A stretch of 5,735 nucleotides of DNA. Source: Lentisphaerota bacterium. Its GTDB lineage: Bacteria > Verrucomicrobiota > Lentisphaeria > Oligosphaerales > JAFGRS01. Below the pieces are notes generated by a model, which worked only from the letters and a program-made list of their open reading frames with translations, did no database searches and was not told where the DNA came from. The stretch's first letter is position 1. Each line of letters begins with the position of its first letter. Made by a program: the position numbers and the translations under genes. The stretch is from contig JAAYZO010000145.1 in NCBI GenBank assembly GCA_012514865.1, positions 1-5,735 on the forward strand, in the 5' to 3' direction. Shown here in pieces: positions 1 to 4,670 of this stretch.

Positions 1-2
1 AG

Positions 3-404
3 GCCGTGGCGCGACTCATGCAGTCGCGGACGAAGCTCTACACCGACGTCGCCGCCTGGGAGTACTTCTTCGTCGACAGCCCGAGCTACGACGAGAAGGC
101 GGTCGGCAAGTTCCTGCGCAAGCCGGGGGTTTCCGAGGCCCTGTCGGCACTGGCCGCGGCCCTCGAGCCGGCCGACGCCCTCGCCAGCCCGGCGGCGGTG
201 GAGGCCGCCATCGCGGCAGTCGCGACGGCCGGCGGCTTCGAGCCGGGCCGGCTGAACCAGCCCATTCGCGTCGCGGTCACCGGCTGCACCATCGGCGCCG
301 GCGTCTACGAGACCCTGGCCGTGCTCGGCCGTGAGACCGTCCGGCGGCGTCTGATCGCGGCCGCGGATCTGGCCCGCGGGGGCGCCGTCGGGGCGTCGGC
401 CTGA
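3..404 (+). CDS. gltX: Glutamyl-tRNA synthetase, C-terminal anticodon-binding part (5' end outside window)
   Basis: This is the last 133 codons of a class I glutamyl-tRNA synthetase, the cytoplasmic enzyme that charges tRNA-Glu (and, in some lineages, tRNA-Gln for later amidation). Only the helical anticodon-binding domain is visible; the Rossmann catalytic core with its HIGH and KMSKS motifs would lie upstream. The family pattern seen is an opening helix (LMQSRTKLYTDVAAWEYFF), then a 'Y(D)xKAVGKFL' helix, and near the end 'LNQPIRVAVTGCTIGAGVYETLAVLGRE', which matches the usual 'QPLRVALTGRTVSPGLFEVLALLGKE' ending of GltX. The frame is open to the left edge, so the GTG at position 6 is an internal valine and not a start. 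The stop is TGA at 402-404. The gene is followed 53 bp later by der on the same strand, probably in the same transcript. The anticodon domain alone does not show whether the enzyme is discriminating or non-discriminating. Confidence 0.9.
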   Translation, partial: AVARLMQSRTKLYTDVAAWEYFFVDSPSYDEKAVGKFLRKPGVSEALSALAAALEPADALASPAAVEAAIAAVATAGGFEPGRLNQPIRVAVTGCTIGAGVYETLAVLGRETVRRRLIAAADLARGGAVGASA

Positions 405-457
405 GTCGGTCCCGTGCCCCCGGCGGGGCCCCCTGTCACTACCTGGAGACTGCTGTC

Positions 458-1954
458 ATGACGACATCCGAGTCCCTCCCGATGGTCGCCATTGTCGGCC
501 GTCCCAACGTCGGCAAGTCGGCGCTGTTCAACCGCATCGTCGGTCGGCGCATATCGATTGTCCACGAGGAGAGCGGCGTGACGCGCGACCGCATCGCAGC
601 GGCGGCGGCGCATGCCGGCCGGCCGTTCACCCTGGTCGACACCGGCGGCCTCGGCATCGGCCGCCGCGAGACGCGCCACGTCGGCGTCTTCGATGGCCTC
701 ATCCGCGACCAGGTCGCGGCCATCGTCGACGAGGCCGCCGTGCTGATCTGGGTGGTCGACTGCCAGACCGGCGTCACGCCTCAGGATGAGGAGGTCGCGG
801 CCCTCCTGCGCGCCGCCGGCCGGCCGGTCGTCGTGGCCGCCAACAAGGCCGACAACGAGGCCCTCGCCAGCGCCGCCGCGACCGAGTTCAGCCGCCTCGG
901 CTTCCCGGTCATCTGCCCGACGTCATGCACCCATACGCGCGGCCGCGCCGAACTCCTCGACCTCGTCGTCGAACGCCTCCCCCGGGCCACCGACGACCGC
1001 GGCGCCGGCGCCGCCGCGGCGGCACCCGAGGCCCTGAAGCTGGCCGTCGTCGGCCGGCCCAACGTCGGCAAGTCGTCCCTCGTCAACCGACTCTTCGGCG
1101 GGGAGCGCGTCATCGTCAGCGAGGTCGCCGGCACCACCCGCGATGCGGTCGATGTACCGGTGACCCTTCACACCGGCGGCGTCGAGCTGCCCCTGGTGCT
1201 CATCGACACGGCCGGCCTGCGGCGCCGACGCCAGATCAGCACCGTCGTCGACTTCTTCAGCATGGCACGCACCCAGGAGGCCATCCGGCGCAGCGACGCC
1301 GTGCTCCTCGTCCTCGACGCCACCGCCCTGGCCACGGCTCAGGACAGCGCCATCGCCCGGCTCGTCGCCGATGCCCGCAAGCCCTGCATCATCGTCGTCA
1401 ACAAGTGGGACCTCGCCGAGGCCGAGGGCGTCAGCCGCAAGGCCATCATCGAGCAGGTCTACGAGCGGCTGTCCTTCATGCGTCACGCCCCCATGCAGCT
1501 CATCAGCGCCCTCACCGGTGACCACGTCACGACCATCCTGGGTGCGGTGGTGCACCTGCGCGAGCAGATGAAGGTGACCGTCCCGACCAGCGTCCTGAAC
1601 CAGTTCCTCCAGGACCTCGTGGCGCGCACGCCGCCGCCGGCAGCGACGAACCGCCGCTTCAAGATCTTCTACGGCACCATGCTCGGGAACCCGCCGCCGC
1701 GCTTCGTCCTGTTCGCCAACGACAAGGCCGCCTGCCCGCCGCGCTACCTGCAGTTCATCGAGAACCAGATCCGCGAGGCGTTCTTCCCCCAGACCGGGCT
1801 GCCCATCATCATCGAGGTCCGCCAGCGCGCCGACCCGAGTGAGGGCACCGGCGCCCGACGCGCTGCCGCCGGCGTCCAGCGCCAGCGTTCCGCCGCCAAG
1901 AAGGCCATCGCACGCCATCACGAACGCAAGAAGGGCTGGCGCAAACGCCCGTGA
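458..1954 (+). CDS. der: Ribosome-assembly GTPase Der (EngA)
   Basis: Der/EngA is an essential bacterial GTPase with two tandem G domains that acts late in 50S ribosomal subunit assembly. Both G domains are intact. Domain 1 has the P-loop GRPNVGKS at residues 14-21, the switch threonine in GVTRDR (T42), DTGG at 61-64 and NKAD at 129-132. A short Ala/Gly-rich linker (about 176-192) leads to domain 2 with GRPNVGKS at 199-206, GTTRD at 225-229, DTAG at 250-253, NKWD at 315-318 and SALTG at 350-354. The C-terminal KH-like domain spans about 375-455 and is followed by a long, strongly basic tail (about 456-498) likely to touch rRNA. At 498 residues it is slightly longer than the usual 435-490, mostly because of linker and tail. 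In domain 1 the G5 loop reads TSCTH rather than the more common IS(A/G)TH. The ATG start is supported by GGAG at 445-448, nine bases upstream. The stop overlaps a possible GTG start of maf, indicating tight coupling. Confidence 0.97.
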   Translation: MTTSESLPMVAIVGRPNVGKSALFNRIVGRRISIVHEESGVTRDRIAAAAAHAGRPFTLVDTGGLGIGRRETRHVGVFDGLIRDQVAAIVDEAAVLIWVVDCQTGVTPQDEEVAALLRAAGRPVVVAANKADNEALASAAATEFSRLGFPVICPTSCTHTRGRAELLDLVVERLPRATDDRGAGAAAAAPEALKLAVVGRPNVGKSSLVNRLFGGERVIVSEVAGTTRDAVDVPVTLHTGGVELPLVLIDTAGLRRRRQISTVVDFFSMARTQEAIRRSDAVLLVLDATALATAQDSAIARLVADARKPCIIVVNKWDLAEAEGVSRKAIIEQVYERLSFMRHAPMQLISALTGDHVTTILGAVVHLREQMKVTVPTSVLNQFLQDLVARTPPPAATNRRFKIFYGTMLGNPPPRFVLFANDKAACPPRYLQFIENQIREAFFPQTGLPIIIEVRQRADPSEGTGARRAAAGVQRQRSAAKKAIARHHERKKGWRKRP

Positions 1955-1965
1955 CAGGACCCGCC

Positions 1966-2667
1966 ATGGACGCACCCGAACCGCACCCCACCGGCGCTGT
2001 CCCGGCGCCGCCTGTCACTGCCCGGTGCGGTCGCCGGGCCGGCCTGGCGACCGTGGTCCTGGCCAGCGCCTCGCCGCGGCGGCGGCAGCTCCTCGCCGCG
2101 GCCGGGGTGCCGATCCTGGTCGACGTCGCGGCCATCGACGAGACGCCCCGACCCGACGAGGCGCCCGTCGACCACGTCCTGCGCCTGGCCCTGGCCAAGG
2201 CCGACGCCGTCGCCCGACGCCACCCGCGCCGGGTCGTCCTCGGCGCCGATACGGTCGTCGTCCTCGATGGCCGCATCTTCGGCAAGCCCGCCGATCTCGA
2301 CGACGCCCGCGACATCCTCCGCCAGCTCTCCGGACGCTGGCACGAGGTCCTCACCGGGGTCGCCCTGCGGCGGCGCCGGCCGGCCTGGAGGATGGTGTGG
2401 TGCGCCCGCACACGGGTGCGCTTCCATACCCTCAGCGAGGACGCCATCGCGGACTACTGCCGCCGCGTCAACACCCTCGACAAGGCCGGCGCCTATGGCA
2501 TCCAGGAGCACGGCGATAGGGTCGTCGCGGCCATCGAAGGGCTCTACAGCACCGTCGTCGGCCTGCCGGTCGAGGAGGTCGTCACGGCCCTCGCTCAGGC
2601 GCCCATCAGCCGCGAGCGGAAGAGGAAGAAGACGGCGCCGAGGATGCAGAGGCCGGCCCAGAGGTAG
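1966..2667 (+). CDS. maf: Maf-family nucleoside triphosphate pyrophosphatase (YhdE type, dTTP/UTP)
   Basis: Maf proteins hydrolyse non-canonical or surplus nucleoside triphosphates to monophosphates plus pyrophosphate. All signature motifs are present: SASPRR at residues 34-39, GADT at 93-96 (catalytic Asp95), GKP at 106-108, and DKAGAYGIQ at 172-180. That last motif is typical of the YhdE branch (dTTP/UTP) and unlike the CAGSFK motif of the YceF branch (7-methyl-GTP), so a dTTP/UTP preference is inferred. I chose ATG 1966 because AGGA at 1956-1959 lies six bases upstream. GTG 1951, overlapping the der stop, is an in-frame alternative adding five residues. There is a Pro/Ala-rich leader of about 26 residues before the usual Maf beginning. 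The family normally ends near GLPVEEVVTAL (to about residue 210), but here a 23-residue basic tail continues to 2667, antisense to the end of the neighbouring DUF486 gene. It lies 11 bp after der, so it is probably co-transcribed. Confidence 0.93.
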   Translation: MDAPEPHPTGAVPAPPVTARCGRRAGLATVVLASASPRRRQLLAAAGVPILVDVAAIDETPRPDEAPVDHVLRLALAKADAVARRHPRRVVLGADTVVVLDGRIFGKPADLDDARDILRQLSGRWHEVLTGVALRRRRPAWRMVWCARTRVRFHTLSEDAIADYCRRVNTLDKAGAYGIQEHGDRVVAAIEGLYSTVVGLPVEEVVTALAQAPISRERKRKKTAPRMQRPAQR

Positions 2668-2951
2668 TCCAGCGTCAGCCGTTCCTTCATGTAGAAGACC
2701 GAGAACGGCACGAAAATGGTCAGGGTGATGGCCTCCTGCAGGATCTTCAGCTCACCGACGTTCATCACCTGGTGGCCGATGCGGTTGGCCGGCACCTGAA
2801 TGAGGTACTCGAAGAGGGCCACGCCCCAGCTCGCCAGCGCCGCCAGCAGCCACGGCCGCGCCGAGAGGTTGCGCAGGTGGCCGTACCAGGCGAAGATCAT
2901 GAAGACGTTGCTCAGCGCGAGCATCAGGGCCGTGATGACGTAGGTGCGCAT
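2595..2951 (-). CDS. DUF486 (DMT-like) four-helix membrane protein
   Basis: This is a 118-residue inner-membrane protein of the DUF486 family, small proteins related to the drug/metabolite transporter superfamily with no established substrate. Four hydrophobic segments are visible at about residues 4-25, 33-53, 67-88 and 93-111. Family-typical stretches are SNVFMIFAWYGHL (14-26), FEYLIQVPANRIG (47-59), LKILQEAITLTIFVPFSVFYM (68-88, with the conserved KILQE) and DYLWAGLCILGAVFFLF (95-111). I chose ATG 2951 because the protein then starts exactly where DUF486 proteins do; the 33 codons upstream in this frame are Arg/Gly-rich and not membrane-like. A weak ribosome-binding match (GGGA, minus strand at 2965-2962) sits ten bases upstream and falls inside a 13-bp sequence repeated in the neighbouring REP element. 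The gene converges on maf and overlaps it by 73 bp. The family assignment is firm; any transport function is conjecture. Confidence 0.9.
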   Translation of the reverse strand: MRTYVITALMLALSNVFMIFAWYGHLRNLSARPWLLAALASWGVALFEYLIQVPANRIGHQVMNVGELKILQEAITLTIFVPFSVFYMKERLTLDYLWAGLCILGAVFFLFRSRLMGA

Positions 2952-2962
2952 CGTGTGCTTAT

Positions 2963-3043
2963 CCCGTGGACCTGGCCGACAGCGCCGGGACATGCCCCGC
3001 CGCCGGCCGTGGCCCGAACTCGCCTCTACCGCAGGTTCACCGG
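2963..3043. repeat. Split, degenerate copy of the REP doublet centre
   Basis: The 13 bases CCCGTGGACCTGG at 2963-2975 recur exactly at 3107-3119, and the 10 bases GGTTCACCGG at 3034-3043 recur exactly at 3118-3127. In the intact doublet these two strings are joined, sharing GG; here they are in the same order and orientation but separated by 58 bp. A GTAGGT hexamer at 2940-2945, inside the DUF486 start region, could be the left end of the same degraded copy, but six bases may match by chance. The interpretation is an old doublet interrupted or rearranged by inserted sequence. The first fragment supplies the weak ribosome-binding site of the DUF486 gene. The exact matches are seen directly; the history is inferred. 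Confidence 0.45.
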
Positions 3044-3089
3044 AACTCACCCCGCCGCAACGACGCCCATGGCAACCGTGATGCCGTGA

Positions 3090-3144
3090 GTAGGTCCACG
3101 GCGCCGCCCGTGGACCTGGTTCACCGGCGGCGCGGTGAACCTAC
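3090..3144. repeat. REP doublet (BIME-like): two inverted GTAG palindromes
   Basis: Two 28-nt units lie head to head and share base 3117. Unit A (3090-3117, plus strand) is GTAG followed by a hairpin: arms 3092-3101 and 3108-3117 pair over 10 bp around the loop CGCCGC. Unit B (3144-3117, minus strand) also begins with GTAG and has arms 3118-3126 and 3133-3141 pairing over 9 bp around the same loop, CGCCGC when read in its own direction. The two units differ at five positions. Four of these form two compensated base-pair changes (C-G to T-A, and G-C to C-G), so pairing is kept while sequence drifts. A GTAG tetranucleotide flanking an imperfect palindrome, in inverted pairs, is the known architecture of REP/BIME elements mobilised by RAYT (TnpA-REP) Y1 transposases. 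The transposase is not in this window. Confidence 0.75.
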
Positions 3145-3167
3145 GTGCCCGCGGCCTCCGTTCTGGC

Positions 3168-3249
3168 GCCCTGAAGGGGCAGCATTCATCAGCCCAGGGC
3201 AACGCCCTGGGACATCGGCCCTTCCGCATCGCAGGCTGAAGGCCTGCGA
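3168..3249. repeat. Cluster of three hairpins, probable dispersed intergenic repeat
   Basis: Three palindromes follow one another. The first is GCCC/GGGC around TGAAG at 3168-3180 (4 bp, weak alone). The second is CCCAGGGC/GCCCTGGG around AAC at 3193-3211 (8 bp, perfect). The third is TCGCAGGC/GCCTGCGA around TGAAG at 3229-3249 (8 bp, perfect). The first and third share the core CTGAAGG. The block starts 24 bp to the right of the REP doublet and ends 33 bp from the stop of the ceramidase-like gene. In sense it looks like a multi-hairpin dispersed repeat of the kind common between genes in high-GC environmental bacteria; that it is repeated elsewhere in the genome cannot be seen here. There is no U-tract, so it is not a classical terminator, but the hairpins could protect or define the 3' end of the minus-strand transcript. 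Confidence 0.5.
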
Positions 3250-3282
3250 CAAGACGCCGACCGCAACGCAAGCCCCATCGTT

Positions 3283-4608
3283 TCACACCATCCCCGCCAG
3301 GAGGTCCCGGACGCCGCGGCGGAGGATCTCGCCCGCGGCCATCGAGTACGGACTCGACCGCGGCGTGGTCTCGTAGCCGCCGCGGCCGTAGTTCTCGCGG
3401 TTCGGGATATACACGGCGCGGCCGTCGCCCAGCGATGCCACCAGCGCCGGCCGCCCCGCCAGGAGCTCCTTGCGGATGTGCAGGCCGTGCTCGGTGAAGG
3501 GCTCGCCGGGGAGACTCACCAGGACCGCCGGGCCCAGGCGCAGGGCGTGGATCTCGACGTGCCGGTCGCGGCGGTCCGCGGCCAGCGCCAGGAGGGCATC
3601 GGCGAAGTACTTCAGCGCTGCCGGCGAGCGCTGGGCGAGGTCCTCGCTGGTAAGCTGCTTGGAGGTATCGAAGGAGAAGCGCGCGGCGTGATCGCGGGCT
3701 TCAGCCAGGGCCGCCTCGTCGATCTCGCGCGGGCCAATCGTCAGCACCGCCGCGGCCGTGCGCAGGTCATCGCCCGCGAGGGGCTGGAGCTGATCCAGCA
3801 CCGGCAGGATCGAGGCGGCGTAGCCCTCGCCGATGCGCCGGGCGGTGTCGTAGCCCGACTGCTCGTCGGGGCCATGCGGGTCGAAGTGGTTCAGGTTGCC
3901 GGCGCAGCCGGTCAGGGTCACCACCTGCAGCCCCGGCCGCGACGACTCCAGGCGCCTCCGCACGAAGCCATGCCAGTCGGCGCTGACGCCGCAGCCGGAG
4001 ATGGTGTCCGGGTGGTTGGCGATGTTGGCCAGGAGCACGCGCGGCTGGCCATCGACGCAGAAGGCCAGGAGGGGTATCTCGGGGTCGGTGACGCCCTCGG
4101 GGCCCTTGATGCGCGGATCGCGCCGCGGCGGGTTGGTCATCACCGTCCCATCGGCCATCCAGTAGCGGCGGTTGAAGGCGAAGCGGTCGTCGCGCGCGCA
4201 GGCGTAGGCGAGGCTCCCCGGCCGCAGCTCGGCCACGGCCTCATGCACCGCCTCGATGCTGCGCTCGATGGCCCAGCGCGTGTAGTCCGGATTGGCGCCG
4301 GCACGACCGCCGCGGATCTCCGGGGCCGTGTGCGTGTGGCTCGCCGCGAACAGGATGTCCTCAGAACGCAGACCGGCAATGTCCGCACAGCCGGCACGCA
4401 CCCCGCCGGTGAACTCCGGCGAGGTGCTGACCAGGTCGAGTTGCACCACCACCGCCAGATTGCCCGCCGCACCGCGCACCGCCAGGGCCTGCACCAGGAG
4501 GTCGTCAAGGACGTGCGTCCACGGCCTCAGCGTGAAGTACCCCGCCAGACTCACCGGCACCCGCGGCGTGATCACCCGCCGCGCCAGACCGAAGGAGAGC
4601 GTCGCCAT
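3283..4608 (-). CDS. Short neutral/alkaline ceramidase-like protein (N-terminal domain family), substrate unknown
   Basis: The 441-residue product resembles the N-terminal domain of neutral/alkaline non-lysosomal ceramidases. The N-terminus is typical (FGLARRVITPRVPVSLAGY, 6-24), with 'DDLLVQALAVRG' at 35-46 and a buried 'LAVVVQLDLV' strand at 51-60. Metal-site motifs follow: SHTHTAPE (90-97), NHPDT (198-202), SADWHG (209-214), LPGEPF with Glu369 (366-371), and a closing YIPNRENYGRGGYETTP (400-416) whose Tyr412 matches the ligand tyrosine of the family. GCAGNLN (234-240) aligns with the ceramidase nucleophile loop (GDVSP or GNLSP), but the serine position is Asn240. The C-terminal beta domain of true ceramidases (about 650 residues in total) is absent, and no signal peptide or membrane segment is seen, so a cytoplasmic hydrolase of another amide or ester is plausible. 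I prefer ATG 4608, with GAGG seven bases upstream; ATG 4614 adds two residues but sits only one base from that GAGG. The gene lies 62 bp downstream of the rdgC-like gene. Confidence 0.8.
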   Translation of the reverse strand: MATLSFGLARRVITPRVPVSLAGYFTLRPWTHVLDDLLVQALAVRGAAGNLAVVVQLDLVSTSPEFTGGVRAGCADIAGLRSEDILFAASHTHTAPEIRGGRAGANPDYTRWAIERSIEAVHEAVAELRPGSLAYACARDDRFAFNRRYWMADGTVMTNPPRRDPRIKGPEGVTDPEIPLLAFCVDGQPRVLLANIANHPDTISGCGVSADWHGFVRRRLESSRPGLQVVTLTGCAGNLNHFDPHGPDEQSGYDTARRIGEGYAASILPVLDQLQPLAGDDLRTAAAVLTIGPREIDEAALAEARDHAARFSFDTSKQLTSEDLAQRSPAALKYFADALLALAADRRDRHVEIHALRLGPAVLVSLPGEPFTEHGLHIRKELLAGRPALVASLGDGRAVYIPNRENYGRGGYETTPRSSPYSMAAGEILRRGVRDLLAGMV

Positions 4609-4670
4609 CGCCATGCCTCGCCGTCAGCCGGACCGACGACACCATGCCGCCGAACCCCGGCACCCACCAA

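Larger units (their letters stand above)
2952..3282. other. Gene-free intergenic island rich in palindromes
   Basis: About 330 bp separate the start of the DUF486 gene from the stop of the ceramidase-like gene. I see no convincing coding region. The open frames here are Arg/Pro-rich translations of palindromes. The island contains fragments of a REP-like element (2963-3043), an intact REP doublet (3090-3144) and a block of three further hairpins (3168-3249), each listed separately. The promoter of the DUF486 gene should lie here, but no clear -35/-10 pair is recognisable in this G+C-rich sequence. On the minus strand the hairpins lie downstream of the ceramidase-like gene and upstream of DUF486, so they could influence mRNA ends or read-through between the two. 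None has a U-tract. Confidence 0.7.

Noticed and set aside
416..429. Small GCCCC-CGGC-GGGGC hairpin between gltX and der, possible terminator
   Set aside because: The stem is only 5 bp, there is no U-tract, and der follows closely with its own ribosome-binding site. In such G+C-rich sequence short hairpins of this kind are expected by chance.
923..1975. 350-codon open frame on the minus strand inside der
   Set aside because: It is antisense to the well-supported Der GTPase domains. Its Asp/Gly/Leu-rich composition reflects the complement of GC-rich codons and shows no motif of its own.
2952..3050. N-terminal extension of the DUF486 protein by 33 residues
   Set aside because: The extension is Arg/Gly/Ser-rich and not membrane-like, and the family begins at the later methionine (2951).
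2952..3282. CRISPR array or tRNA in the repeat island
   Set aside because: The repeats are inverted palindromes without regular spacing or unique spacers, and no cloverleaf with a T-loop consensus could be found.
3047..3286. 79-codon minus-strand open frame covering the palindromes
   Set aside because: It is composed entirely of the REP doublet and hairpin block; the Arg/Pro/Cys-rich product is a translation of repeats and not a credible protein.
4609..4670. Terminator between the rdgC-like and ceramidase-like genes
   Set aside because: Only a 5-bp GCCGG/CCGGC pairing with a long loop is present, and there is no T-run on the transcribed side.
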